Shown here one piece after another: positions 8,685 to 17,110 of a stretch of 64,000 nucleotides of DNA. The DNA is taken from contig JACRLX010000023.1 in the NCBI GenBank assembly GCA_016235165.1, positions 1-64,000 on the forward strand, in the 5' to 3' direction. The position numbers and the translations under genes were made by a program. Source of the DNA: Rhodocyclales bacterium. Its GTDB lineage: Bacteria; Pseudomonadota; Gammaproteobacteria; Burkholderiales; Rhodocyclaceae. Numbering within the stretch: position 1 is the stretch's first letter; every line of letters begins with the position of its first letter. The notes under the pieces are model-generated. The model saw only the letters and a program-made list of their open reading frames with translations, did no database searches and had not been told where the DNA came from.

Positions 8685-10339
8685 ACTTCGAACTGCCCCC
8701 GACCGGAACCGAACAAGCGCCCGCCTTCGTCAATTTGGTGGCCTGCCAGGACTGGCTGGCCACCGTGCCGCTGGCCAATGCCGTGCAGGCGCAATCGATG
8801 TTCCTGCGCCAGCTCAACCTGCTGCACCGCTTTACCCTGCCGACCGAGGAGCGCTTCAAGATCCTCGAAGCCCTGCGCACGCCGCTGTGCGACGTGCAGG
8901 ACGACGCGGCGAAGAAGTTCGCCGCCAAGCCGCTGCCGCTGGCACCGCACGAACAAGCCGCACTGGGTACCTCGCTGAATGTCTGGCTCCAGCTGGCGCT
9001 GGGCTATCTGCGTTGCTTCGATGAATCCTGCGGCAGCGTTTCGGCCTCGCCCGAGCAACTGGCCAGGCTGCGCGAGCATTGCCAAGGCGATTCGAAGCAG
9101 GCGAAGCAAGCCGCGCTGATGGCACAGCGGGCCATTGCGGTGTTTGCCGACTGGCAGCTCGACCTGGCGCGCGGCAGCCAGCTGGCCGATGCCATGTACT
9201 GGGAGAAGCTGCACCAGATCCTGCTGGCAATGGAAATCCTCGGCATCGCCAACCGCGCGGTACATGATTCGGTACGCCACGGCAGCGTGCCTACCAGTGC
9301 GCTGGCCGCCTATGCCGAATGCTGCCTGCTCAGCGCCGCCAATGTGTATGAGTTGCCGGCGCGCCAGCTTGCCTGGGCGGCGCGCTGGGCACGGCGCTGG
9401 GGCGCCAAGTTGCACCTGCTGACCGCGCCGCCCGAGGACATCCGCAATCGCGCCGTGCCGCTGTGGGTGGATCTCGAATCAGACCGGCCGCCCAGCTACC
9501 TGCCCAAACCGGCCGCGGGTGGCCGCTGGCTGGAAACCACGGAATTGAGAAAGAGCCTGGTTGCCCGCATCACGCTGCTGGAGCAGGGCCGCGCGCCCGG
9601 CGAACTGCAACTCGGCGACGACGTCACGCAACCGGCGGCCACCGTGCTGCTGCAGCGCGTGCTGCTACGCTGGTGCAAGGGCGGCGCCACGCGCCGCCAG
9701 GAACGGCAGCCGGCCAATGCCGAATGCGCCTTTGTCGGCGGACTGGAAAACGTGCATTTCGAGCTTTCCGGGCGCGTTCCTTTCCGCGCACCCACACGCT
9801 CGGATTCAATGCTGCGGCAGGAGCGCGAAGAGTTCGAAACCTTCGGCAACCACAGCCAGCGCGCGGCGTCGGGCAATGCCAAGTCCGATGCGCACATCGA
9901 GAACTGGCGCGTGGTGGATGAATCGGCATCCGGATTGCGCCTGCGCCGGCCGCTCAAGGATGGCGCCCGCATCGGGCCCGGCCAGGTGGTGGCGGCGCGC
10001 GTCGCCGAAGGACAGTATTTCGTGGTCGGCAACGTGCGCTGGGTGCTGCGCGAAGGTGAAAATTCCCTGGTGGCCGGCCTCCAGCTCTTTCCCGGCGAGG
10101 CGCGCCCGGCGGCGATTCGCGTGCTCGATGCAAGCGGCGCAAAATCCGTCTGGCATCAGGGCTTGTTCCTGCCGGCGATCCCCGCCTTGAAGGAATCGGC
10201 GAGCCTGATCCTGCCGGCGGGCACCTTCCGCCTTGACCGCGTGATCGAGGTGATGGTTGACCAGGCGACGGAAACGCGAAAACTCTTCCGCGTACTCGAT
10301 CGCGGCATCGAATTCGAGCGCTGCAACTACTACGACTGA
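8681..10339 (+). CDS. Large protein with C-terminal PilZ-like region
   Basis: 552 residues. Positions 1-370 are helical and rich in Leu and Ala, with no signal or membrane segment, and I cannot name a domain there. Near residue 413 is D-E-S-A-S-G (in VVDESASGLRL), matching the D/N-x-S-x-x-G half of the PilZ motif that binds cyclic di-GMP, followed by beta-rich sequence with 'GNVRWVLREGENSLVAGLQL', also PilZ-like. The companion R-x-x-x-R motif is not clear. I infer a possible cytoplasmic c-di-GMP effector. It is cotranslated with the HIT gene. Its 3' end overlaps the end of phoR on the other strand by 10 bases, so the two transcripts converge here with no terminator seen. Confidence 0.65.
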   Translation: MNFELPPTGTEQAPAFVNLVACQDWLATVPLANAVQAQSMFLRQLNLLHRFTLPTEERFKILEALRTPLCDVQDDAAKKFAAKPLPLAPHEQAALGTSLNVWLQLALGYLRCFDESCGSVSASPEQLARLREHCQGDSKQAKQAALMAQRAIAVFADWQLDLARGSQLADAMYWEKLHQILLAMEILGIANRAVHDSVRHGSVPTSALAAYAECCLLSAANVYELPARQLAWAARWARRWGAKLHLLTAPPEDIRNRAVPLWVDLESDRPPSYLPKPAAGGRWLETTELRKSLVARITLLEQGRAPGELQLGDDVTQPAATVLLQRVLLRWCKGGATRRQERQPANAECAFVGGLENVHFELSGRVPFRAPTRSDSMLRQEREEFETFGNHSQRAASGNAKSDAHIENWRVVDESASGLRLRRPLKDGARIGPGQVVAARVAEGQYFVVGNVRWVLREGENSLVAGLQLFPGEARPAAIRVLDASGAKSVWHQGLFLPAIPALKESASLILPAGTFRLDRVIEVMVDQATETRKLFRVLDRGIEFERCNYYD

Positions 10340-11634
10340 ACCCGGTGCGCCGGGAAAATCACGCTGAAAGTGGAGCCGCGACCCGGCACGCTTTCGATGC
10401 GCAGCACCGCCTGATGACGTTCCAGCACGTGCTTGACGATGGCCAGCCCCAGCCCGGTACCACCCGCTTCGCGTGAGCGACCACGGTCGACGCGGTAGAA
10501 GCGTTCGGTCAGGCGCGGTAGATGCTCCGCGGCGATGCCGATGCCCTGGTCGCTGACCGCAAAACGGGCACCCGCGTCGCCGGCCGACGACCAGCGCAGG
10601 ACAATGTCCCCGCCATCGGGTGAATAACGCAGGGCGTTGCCGGCCAGGTTGGCAAAGGCCGAACGCAGTTCGCGCGCACTGCCCAGCAGCCAGGCCGGCC
10701 CGTTGTTTTCAAGCCGGATCCGGTGATGTCCGGCCGACAACACGCGAACGTCGGAAAGTATGTCCTCGAACAGCTCAGCGGTGCCGACCCGGTCTTCCAG
10801 CGGCGGCGGTGAATCGGTTTCCAGCGCGGACAACGTCAGCAGATCCTCGATCAACTGCTGCATGCGCCGCGCCTGCTCTCCGGCGGTATGCAGGTAACGG
10901 GCGATTTCCGCTGGCGGCATGTCGGTCAATGCATCCTGTGCCGTCTCGATGAAGCCCAGGGTCACCGTCAGCGGAGTCTTCAGTTCGTGCGAAACGTTGG
11001 CAACGAAATCGCGCCGCATGGTGGCCAGCTTCTGCAGCTGGGTCACGTCGCGCACCAGCAGGAGCGTGCGTCCGGCGGCGAACGGCGCAGCCTGGAGCTG
11101 CAGGATGCGCCCGGGATTGCGTTGGGTACGCAACTCCAGCGGCACGCCGCGGTGGTCGGTGCTGTCGAGGTAGGCCAGAAACTCCGGCTCGCGCAGCAAA
11201 TGGGTGACCCGGCTGCCGGTATCGACCGCGGCCTTGAGCCCCAGGCAGACCTCGGCTTGCAGGTTCATCCACTCGATGGCGCGATGGCCGTCGAGAATCA
11301 GCACGCCGTCGGGCAGGGCCTCGGCGGCACGGCGAAAGCGGACCAGTTCCTGGGTCGCCTGTTCGCGCTCGGCGCTGGACAGGCGGGCGCGCCGGTGCAG
11401 GGCTTCGAAGGCCGTGCTCCATGCCCCGCTGGCGCTGGGTGTGGGTGTCCCCAGCGGACGCCCCGCCCATTGCACCAGGCGCAAGACCATCCATAACTGG
11501 CGCAGGAAAAAAAAGCCAAGTACGCAAAACGCCAGGAAACCGGCGCCACGCTCGCGTTCGATGAACCAGCCGACAATGGCAGCCAGCAGGATCAGCGCCA
11601 GCGCCGTCAGCAGTTCGGCGACAACAGCTCTCAC
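10330..11634 (-). CDS. phoR: Phosphate regulon sensor histidine kinase PhoR
   Basis: 434 residues. Order: two N-terminal membrane helices (about 5-50), a PAS region (about 95-190), a HisKA domain with phospho-acceptor His in 'FVANVSHELKTPLTV' (about 215), and an HATPase domain with N box (NLAGNALRYSP), G1 (VSDQGIGI) and G2 (GGTGLGLAIVKH). This is the standard PhoR layout, and it lies directly after phoB. Translation starts at a GTG overlapping the phoB stop (GTGA), so the two are coupled. In the family PhoR senses phosphate limitation with the Pst transporter and phosphorylates PhoB; pst and phoU are not in the window. Confidence 0.93.
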   Translation of the reverse strand: MRAVVAELLTALALILLAAIVGWFIERERGAGFLAFCVLGFFFLRQLWMVLRLVQWAGRPLGTPTPSASGAWSTAFEALHRRARLSSAEREQATQELVRFRRAAEALPDGVLILDGHRAIEWMNLQAEVCLGLKAAVDTGSRVTHLLREPEFLAYLDSTDHRGVPLELRTQRNPGRILQLQAAPFAAGRTLLLVRDVTQLQKLATMRRDFVANVSHELKTPLTVTLGFIETAQDALTDMPPAEIARYLHTAGEQARRMQQLIEDLLTLSALETDSPPPLEDRVGTAELFEDILSDVRVLSAGHHRIRLENNGPAWLLGSARELRSAFANLAGNALRYSPDGGDIVLRWSSAGDAGARFAVSDQGIGIAAEHLPRLTERFYRVDRGRSREAGGTGLGLAIVKHVLERHQAVLRIESVPGRGSTFSVIFPAHRVQS

Positions 11635-12317
11635 TGTGCGGAAAACCGGTAGCCGCTGCCGCGCACCGTCTGGATCAGGCCTTCCAGCCCCAGCGGCTCC
11701 AGCGCGGCGCGCAGGCGGCGGATGTGCACATCCACGGTGCGCTCCTCGACGAAGACGTGATCGCCCCAGACCTGGTCGAGCAGCTGCGGGCGGCCATGTA
11801 CCCGCTCGGGATGCGTCATCAGGTAATGCAGCAGGCGAAACTCGGTCGGCCCCAGCGCGACGTCGGCGGCGCCCGCGGTCACCCGATGGGTCGCCGGATC
11901 GAGGCGCAGGCCGCCCAGTTCCACGGCGTCGTCGGTGGCCTGCGGGGCATTGCGCCGCAGGACAGCCTTGATGCGCGCCATCAGCTCGCGCGGGCTGAAG
12001 GGCTTGGTGACGTAGTCGTCGGCCCCGACGTCGAGGCCCTCGATCTTGTCGCGCTCCTCGGCGCGCGCCGTGAGCATGATGATGGGCAGGCGGCGGGTAC
12101 GCGGGTCGGCGCGCAGCTGGCGGGCAAAATCGATCCCGCTCATGCCGGGCAGCATCCAGTCGAGCAGCACCAGGTCGGGCAACGCCTTCTGCACTTCGCG
12201 CCGGGCGGATTCGGCATCGGCTGCCAGAATCACGCCATGACCGGCGCGTTGCAGGTTGACTTCGATCAGGGACTGGATCGCGGGTTCGTCTTCGACAACC
12301 AGGATGCTTGCAGGCAT
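11631..12317 (-). CDS. phoB: Phosphate regulon response regulator PhoB
   Basis: 228 residues, the usual PhoB length. The receiver domain has acidic residues near 10 (VEDEP), phospho-acceptor Asp near 53 (LLDWMLPGMSG) and the switch Lys in 'DDYVTKPFSPREL'. The C-terminal winged helix (about 130-228) ends with 'VDVHIRRLRAAL...IQTVRGSGYRF', typical of OmpR/PhoB. I chose the ATG at 12317 because it begins MPASILVVEDE, as expected for the family; open frame upstream of it runs through the promoter. It binds PHO boxes, and one lies 45 bases upstream of this gene, so it is probably self-regulated. Confidence 0.95.
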   Translation of the reverse strand: MPASILVVEDEPAIQSLIEVNLQRAGHGVILAADAESARREVQKALPDLVLLDWMLPGMSGIDFARQLRADPRTRRLPIIMLTARAEERDKIEGLDVGADDYVTKPFSPRELMARIKAVLRRNAPQATDDAVELGGLRLDPATHRVTAGAADVALGPTEFRLLHYLMTHPERVHGRPQLLDQVWGDHVFVEERTVDVHIRRLRAALEPLGLEGLIQTVRGSGYRFSAQ

Positions 12318-12345
12318 GGGCTTACCGACACTATGGAATAAGGCC

Positions 12346-12379
12346 AGTGTATTGCAGCTTGATGACGGTTCCGTGACAT
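12346..12379 (-). promoter_or_regulatory. PHO box promoter of phoBR
   Basis: On the minus strand, two CTGTCAT-like 7-mers (ATGTCAC and CCGTCAT) are separated by 4 bases (GGAA). A -10 element TACACT follows exactly 10 bases later (plus-strand bases 12346-12351). PHO-box promoters have this spacing because PhoB replaces the -35 element. The start codon of phoB is at 12317. Confidence 0.7.
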
Positions 12380-12432
12380 CGGCCGCTGCCGCGTCTGCGC
12401 TATGATAGCGGCCCCAGCAAGGAGCCAGAACC

Positions 12433-12855
12433 ATGTCCGGCCTCGACCGCAAGACACCGATACCCACCGAGATCACCCTGCACAAGAAATCGCGCATGTT
12501 AGAACTGGGTTTCGAGGATGGCAGCCGCTACCAGTTGCCGGCCGAATACCTGCGCGTGTACAGCCCCTCGGCGGAAGTGCGCGGCCACGGCCCGGGCCAG
12601 GAAACCCTGCAAACCGGCAAGCGCAATGTCGAGATCACCGACCTCGAAGCCGTCGGTAATTACGCCGTGAAGCCGAGCTTCTCCGACGGCCACGACTCCG
12701 GCATCTACTCCTGGGACCTGCTTTACGATCTGGGCGTGAATCAGGACGCACTGTGGGCCGATTACCTCGCCCGTCTTGAAAATGCGGGCGCCAGCCGCGA
12801 TATCGACTCGACCACCCTGCCCCCAAAATCCGGCGGCGGCTGCGGCAAACACTGA
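12433..12855 (+). CDS. DUF971 family protein
   Basis: 140 residues. The region with '[19 protein letters not shown]', '[19 protein letters not shown]' and '[24 protein letters not shown]' is the DUF971 fold, related to the N-terminal domain of gamma-butyrobetaine hydroxylase. The C-terminus ends GGGCGKH, a possible metal or Fe-S ligand patch. AAGGAG lies just before the ATG. The stop overlaps the ubiE start by one base. DUF971 genes commonly sit next to ubiE in betaproteobacteria, and some relatives are linked to Fe-S cluster handling; its exact role here is unproven. Confidence 0.85.
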   Translation: MSGLDRKTPIPTEITLHKKSRMLELGFEDGSRYQLPAEYLRVYSPSAEVRGHGPGQETLQTGKRNVEITDLEAVGNYAVKPSFSDGHDSGIYSWDLLYDLGVNQDALWADYLARLENAGASRDIDSTTLPPKSGGGCGKH

Positions 12856-13586
12856 TGAGCCAGACCCATTTCGGTTACGAGACGGTAGACGAGCAGGAAA
12901 AGGCGCAGCGCGTCGCCGGCGTGTTTTCGTCCGTCGCCGGCAAGTACGACCTGATGAACGACCTCATGTCGGGCGGCCTGCACCGTCTGTGGAAGAAGTT
13001 CGCCATCGAGATTGCCGCGCCGCGCCCCGGCGAACACGTGCTCGATGTCGCCGGCGGCACCGCCGACTTGTCCTCTGCCTTCGCCAGACGCGTCGGCAAG
13101 CAGGGCCAGGTCTGGCTCACCGACATCAACAACGCCATGCTCACGGTCGGTCGCGACCGCCTGCTCGACGAAGGCGTGCTGGCCCCCACCGCGCAGTGCG
13201 ACGCCGAGAAGCTGCCCTTCCCCGACGATCATTTCGACATCGTCACGGTCGCCTTCGGCCTGCGCAACATGACCCACAAGGATGCCGCGCTGGCCGAGAT
13301 GCGCCGCGTGCTGCGCCCCGGCGGGCGCCTGCTGGTGCTGGAGTTTTCCAAGGTCTGGAAGCCGCTGGAAAAGGCCTACGACACCTATTCCTTCCGCGTC
13401 CTGCCCTGGCTGGGCAGCAAGATCGCCGGCGATGCCGATTCCTACCGCTACCTCGCCGAATCGATCCGCATGCACCCGGATCAGGCCACGCTCAAGGCCA
13501 TGATGGAACAGGCGGGCCTGGAACGTGTCGAAGTCTTCAACCTGACCGCGGGCGTGGTCGCCCTGCATCGGGGTTACAAATTCTGA
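12855..13586 (+). CDS. ubiE: Ubiquinone/menaquinone C-methyltransferase UbiE
   Basis: 243 residues, a class I SAM-dependent methyltransferase. It has the UbiE signatures '[21 protein letters not shown]' (about 30-50), SAM motif I '[12 protein letters not shown]' (about 62-73), '[15 protein letters not shown]' and the C-terminal '[11 protein letters not shown]'. It methylates the benzoquinone ring in ubiquinone synthesis. Its genes upstream (DUF971) and downstream (Tim44-like, then ubiJ) form a ubiquinone-linked operon with tight spacing. Confidence 0.96.
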   Translation: MSQTHFGYETVDEQEKAQRVAGVFSSVAGKYDLMNDLMSGGLHRLWKKFAIEIAAPRPGEHVLDVAGGTADLSSAFARRVGKQGQVWLTDINNAMLTVGRDRLLDEGVLAPTAQCDAEKLPFPDDHFDIVTVAFGLRNMTHKDAALAEMRRVLRPGGRLLVLEFSKVWKPLEKAYDTYSFRVLPWLGSKIAGDADSYRYLAESIRMHPDQATLKAMMEQAGLERVEVFNLTAGVVALHRGYKF

Positions 13587-13600
13587 GGAGGAGCAATACC

Positions 13601-14473
13601 ATGATGAAACTCGCCATTGCAGCAATCGCCATCGTCGTCGGCCTTGGCCTCATGCCGCAGGACGCGGAAGCCAAGCGTCTGGGCGGCGGCAAGTCCTTTG
13701 GCATGCAGCGCCAGGCCACCCCGGCACCGGCTGCACCCGCCGCCGCGCCCACCCAAGCCGCCAAACCTGCTGCGCCCGCCGCCGCACCCGCGGCAACGGC
13801 CACCCCGCCCAAGCAGGGCATGAGCCGCTTCCTCGGGCCGCTGGCCGGCCTCGCTGCCGGACTGGGCATTGCCGCCCTGCTTTCGCACTTCGGGCTGGGC
13901 GAAGCCGCCGCCAACTTCCTGCTGATCGCCCTGCTGGTGGTTGCCGCGATCTTCGTCCTGCGCCTGCTGATGAGGAAGCGCGAACCGCAACCGGCGATGC
14001 AATACGCCGGTGCCGGCCCGGCCAGCTTCACGCCGGCGCAATTCGAAGCCACGCCAACAGTCGGCGCTGGCGACACGGCGATTGCTCCCGCCACAGGCAA
14101 CATCCCGGCCGATTTCGACGTCGCCGGCTTCGTCCGCCAGGCCAAGCTCAACTTCATTCGCCTGCAGGCCGCCAACGACCGCGGCGACATGGAGGACATC
14201 CGCCAGTTCACCGCACCCGAGCTGTTCGCCGAAATCAAGATGCAGCATCAGGAGCGCGGCGCCAAGGCGCAGGAAACCGACGTGCAGCAGCTCGACGCCG
14301 AGGTGCTGGAGGTCGTCACCGACGGCGGCAACCACGTCGCCAGCGTGCGCTTTCGCGGCCAGATCCGCGAGGACAACGCCGCCCCCGAGGCCTTCGCCGA
14401 AATCTGGCACCTGGCCAAGCCGGTCGACGGCAGCCGCGGCTGGACCATCGCCGGCATCCAGCAGGTCCAGTAA
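13601..14473 (+). CDS. Tim44-like domain membrane protein
   Basis: 290 residues: signal-like start (MMKLAIAAIAIVVGLGLMPQDAEA), a low-complexity Pro/Ala region at about 40-72, two hydrophobic helices at about 80-125, and a C-terminal Tim44-like domain from about 170 (DFDVAGFVRQAKLNFIRLQ through IWHLAKP). Bacterial Tim44-like proteins are inner-membrane proteins of uncertain function. GGAGGAG precedes the start; MM gives two possible ATGs. A dispersed repeat encodes V-G-A-G-D-T-A-I in the linker just before the Tim44-like domain. It sits between ubiE and ubiJ, where such a gene is common in the group. Confidence 0.85.
   Translation: MMKLAIAAIAIVVGLGLMPQDAEAKRLGGGKSFGMQRQATPAPAAPAAAPTQAAKPAAPAAAPAATATPPKQGMSRFLGPLAGLAAGLGIAALLSHFGLGEAAANFLLIALLVVAAIFVLRLLMRKREPQPAMQYAGAGPASFTPAQFEATPTVGAGDTAIAPATGNIPADFDVAGFVRQAKLNFIRLQAANDRGDMEDIRQFTAPELFAEIKMQHQERGAKAQETDVQQLDAEVLEVVTDGGNHVASVRFRGQIREDNAAPEAFAEIWHLAKPVDGSRGWTIAGIQQVQ
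14059..14080 (+). repeat. Dispersed bipartite repeat, copy 4 (inside Tim44-like gene)
   Basis: Perfect core with spacer GAC, sense, followed by ATT of the usual flank; encodes V-G-A-G-D-T-A-I in a linker. Confidence 0.85.
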
Positions 14474-14478
14474 TCCGC

Positions 14479-15051
14479 ATGCTGCCCCTGCCGCCGCCCC
14501 TGCAAGCCGCGATTAACCACCTGCTGGGGCAGGCGAGCTGGGCCCGCGAGAAGCTTATGCCCTTCGCCGGGCATGCGGCGCAGATCAAGCTGCCACCCTT
14601 CGAGGCCGCCTTCCTGATCACGCCGGACGGCAGCATCGCCGCCCCGCCGGACGACGCCGAACTCGAAGTCGCCATCTCCCTGCCGGCGGCGACGCCGCTG
14701 CTGGCGCTGCAAGGCAAGGATGCGGTGATGCGAGCCGCGCGCATCGAAGGTTCGGCCGAGTTCGCCCAGGCGCTGGCGTTTGTGATCCGCAACCTGCGCT
14801 GGGATGCAGAGGAAGACCTCTCGCGCCTGGTTGGCGACGTCGCCGCCCACCGCTTGGTCAAGGGCGGCAAGGAGTTCGTTGCCTGGCAGCAACAGGCCGC
14901 GCAGAACTTCGCCGCCAACTTCGCCGAATTCTTCACCGAGGAACAGCCCCTGATCGCCAAGCAAGCCGACATCGCTGCCTTCTCGGCCGACATCGACCGC
15001 CTGCGCGACGATGTCGCGCGGCTGGAAAAACGAATCCAGGTCCTGACCTGA
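14479..15051 (+). CDS. ubiJ: Ubiquinone biosynthesis accessory factor UbiJ (SCP2-like)
   Basis: 190 residues with an N-terminal SCP2-like lipid-binding fold (about 1-115) and a C-terminal coiled coil ending 'IDRLRDDVARLEKRIQVL', the UbiJ layout. UbiJ helps the soluble ubiquinone biosynthesis complex bind its lipid intermediates. Its place two genes after ubiE supports the call. In most relatives ubiB follows; here ubiB is absent and the next gene is unrelated, so the ubi cluster is broken after ubiJ. Confidence 0.85.
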   Translation: MLPLPPPLQAAINHLLGQASWAREKLMPFAGHAAQIKLPPFEAAFLITPDGSIAAPPDDAELEVAISLPAATPLLALQGKDAVMRAARIEGSAEFAQALAFVIRNLRWDAEEDLSRLVGDVAAHRLVKGGKEFVAWQQQAAQNFAANFAEFFTEEQPLIAKQADIAAFSADIDRLRDDVARLEKRIQVLT

Positions 15052-15144
15052 CAGCGCCTCAATCCATCGAAATCTTCTATTGGCGCCGACCCGGTGCCTG
15101 GCTGACAATCTTCTCCGCTTGATCACACTCAGGGAGAAGACAAC

Positions 15145-15705
15145 ATGAAGCCACTTTTCGCCGCCACACTCGCCATCACCGCCTTCGGCGCGCTCGCCGA
15201 CGACTCGGCATTGATCGCCGAGACCAAGAAGACAGCGCTGGCGATTCCGCCCAAACTCTTGCAGATGTTGCAGGAAGAAATCGACAAGGGCGATTACCAC
15301 GGCGCGATCGCGGCCTGCAATGACAAGGCGCCGAAGATGGCCGCCACCGCCTCACAGAACACCGGCTGGGCGATCCGCCGCGTCAGCCTGAAGAACCGCA
15401 ACCCGAAGGCCGTGCCCGATGCCTGGGAACGCGCGGCACTGGAAGACTTCGACCGCCGCCGCGCAACCGGCGAGCCGGGTGCAACGCTGGAAAAGGCCGA
15501 GATTGTCAGCGAAGGCGAAAAGCGCGTGCTGCGCTACATGAAGGCCCTGCCGACCCAGGGCCTGTGCCTCAACTGCCACGGCGCCGAAGACAAGCTCGCG
15601 CCCGCAGTCAAGGTCAGGCTGACCGAGCTGTATCCCAACGACAAGGCGACGGGCTACAGCGAGGGCCAGATCCGCGGCGCGCTGACGGTCAAGCGGCCGC
15701 TGTAA
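15145..15705 (+). CDS. Periplasmic DUF3365 protein with a haem-c motif
   Basis: 186 residues with a short signal peptide (MKPLFAATLAITAFGALA) and one C-x-x-C-H haem-binding motif (CLNCH) near residue 143. The sequence 'NTGWAIRRVSLKNRNPKAVPDAWE' is characteristic of the DUF3365 (Tll0287-like) family, which may sense redox state or ligands via haem. Here it is a free periplasmic protein rather than the sensor part of a histidine kinase. An AGGGAGAAG ribosome-binding site precedes the start. No obvious partner gene: it lies between ubiJ and a convergent efflux operon. Confidence 0.85.
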   Translation: MKPLFAATLAITAFGALADDSALIAETKKTALAIPPKLLQMLQEEIDKGDYHGAIAACNDKAPKMAATASQNTGWAIRRVSLKNRNPKAVPDAWERAALEDFDRRRATGEPGATLEKAEIVSEGEKRVLRYMKALPTQGLCLNCHGAEDKLAPAVKVRLTELYPNDKATGYSEGQIRGALTVKRPL

Positions 15706-15715
15706 GCCGAGCGCT

Positions 15716-17110
15716 TCAGTACAGGGCCAGTGCCTTGTACAAACTGGCGGTGTTGGCGAGCTGCAAGCGCCGTATCGCCAGCGCCGACTGTTGGGCGGCG
15801 AAGTAGTCGCGCTGCGCGTCGAGCAGTTCGAGGTAGCTCGACAGCCCGGCCTGGTGGCGCGCTTCGACCATGCGCTGGCGTTCGCCCTGCGCCTTGGTCG
15901 CGGCGGTCTGCGCGGCCAGTTGCTCGGCGTAGTGCTCGCGCGCGGCGAGCAGGTCGGCGATTTCGCGGAAGGCCTGCTGCAGGGTTTTTTCGTAGTCGGC
16001 GACGGCCACCGACTTGCGCGCTTCGGCGAGATCAGAACTGCCCGCGCTGCGACCGCCATCGAACAAGGGATAGCGCAGCACCGGACTGAAGCTCCAGGCG
16101 CCGCTGCCGGTGTCGAACAGGCCGGACAGCGAGCGGCTGGCGGTGCCAAGTACCGCCGTCAAGAGGATGCGCGGCAGAAAGGAGGCGCGCGCGGCGCCGA
16201 TGTTGGCATTCGCCGCCTGCAGCCGCTGCTCGGCGGCGAGCACGTCGGGACGCGTGAGCAGGACCTCGGACGGCAGGCCGACGGGAATCTCGGCGAGCAG
16301 ACCCTGCTGCTCCAGCAACATGCCCGCCGGCAGCGTCGGACTGCCGCCAACCAGCAGGCGGAGGGCGTTTTCGGCGGCGGCGGACTGGCGCGTCAGGTTG
16401 GCCAGCTCGGCGCGGGTGGTCTGCAAGGCCGCATCGGCGGCGAGCACGTCGAGATCGCCGGCGAGGCCGACATCGCGCCGGGCGGTGATCAGGCGGTGGC
16501 TTTCACCGCGGCTGGCCAGGGTTGCCGCGGCCAGGGCCACCCGCTCCTGCAGCTCGATGGCGCTGAAGTAGGCGCTTGCCACGTCGGCAATCAGCGCGAG
16601 GCGGAAACTCTGCCGGGCATAGTCGCTGGCAAGGAAGCTCGCCTGGGCGGCGGCGTCGAGGCTTTTCACACGGCCCCAGAAATCGAGCTCGAAAGCGCTG
16701 ACGCCGAGGTTCACATCGTAGCGCTGGGCGTTGAGCTGACGGTTGGTGCCCGAGAGATCGGCAGGGGTCAGCGAGGCCGCACGCTGCGCGCCCAGATCGA
16801 CTTGCGGCAGGCGCTCGGCGCGGGCGATGCCGGCCTGGGCGCGGGCTTCCTCGACACGGGCCAGGGCCAGCGCCAAGTCGCGGTTGTGCTCCAGGGCGGC
16901 GGCGATCAGGGCTTGCAGACGCGGATCGGGAAAATACTCGCGCCAATCGCGGGCCGTCGGCGCGCGACCGGAATCGCCGAGCGCCGTCGCCGGCTGCAAG
17001 GCCGGCCAGGCCTCGGGAACCGGTGCCGCCGGACGCTCGTAGTCCAGCGTCATGGAGCAGCCTGCGGCCACCGCCATTGCAGATGCCATCGAAAGCAGGC
17101 GCTTACTCAT
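15716..17110 (-). CDS. RND efflux outer-membrane lipoprotein (NodT/OprM family)
   Basis: 464 residues. The signal ends in AAGC, so it is a lipoprotein. Two repeated outer membrane efflux domains follow (about 50-250 and 265-460), with 'ALEHNRDLALALARVEEARAQAGIARAERLPQVDLGA' and 'LPSEVLLTRPDVLAAEQRLQAANANIGAARA', both diagnostic of the NodT family. The start at 17110 overlaps the stop of the inner-membrane pump by 8 bases. It forms the outer channel of the adaptor-pump-channel operon. A dispersed repeat encodes Q-S-A-L-A-I-R-R near the C-terminus, in a helix of normal length. Confidence 0.93.
   Translation of the reverse strand: MSKRLLSMASAMAVAAGCSMTLDYERPAAPVPEAWPALQPATALGDSGRAPTARDWREYFPDPRLQALIAAALEHNRDLALALARVEEARAQAGIARAERLPQVDLGAQRAASLTPADLSGTNRQLNAQRYDVNLGVSAFELDFWGRVKSLDAAAQASFLASDYARQSFRLALIADVASAYFSAIELQERVALAAATLASRGESHRLITARRDVGLAGDLDVLAADAALQTTRAELANLTRQSAAAENALRLLVGGSPTLPAGMLLEQQGLLAEIPVGLPSEVLLTRPDVLAAEQRLQAANANIGAARASFLPRILLTAVLGTASRSLSGLFDTGSGAWSFSPVLRYPLFDGGRSAGSSDLAEARKSVAVADYEKTLQQAFREIADLLAAREHYAEQLAAQTAATKAQGERQRMVEARHQAGLSSYLELLDAQRDYFAAQQSALAIRRLQLANTASLYKALALY
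15768..15789 (-). repeat. Dispersed bipartite repeat, copy 5 (inside outer-membrane channel gene)
   Basis: Perfect core with spacer GAT; sense relative to the gene and in the reading frame that gives S-A-L-A-x-R-R. Confidence 0.85.

Noticed and set aside
15070..15091. GAAATC...GGCGCCGAC upstream of the DUF3365 gene, resembling a reversed repeat
   Set aside because: Too many mismatches and the half-site spacing is lost.
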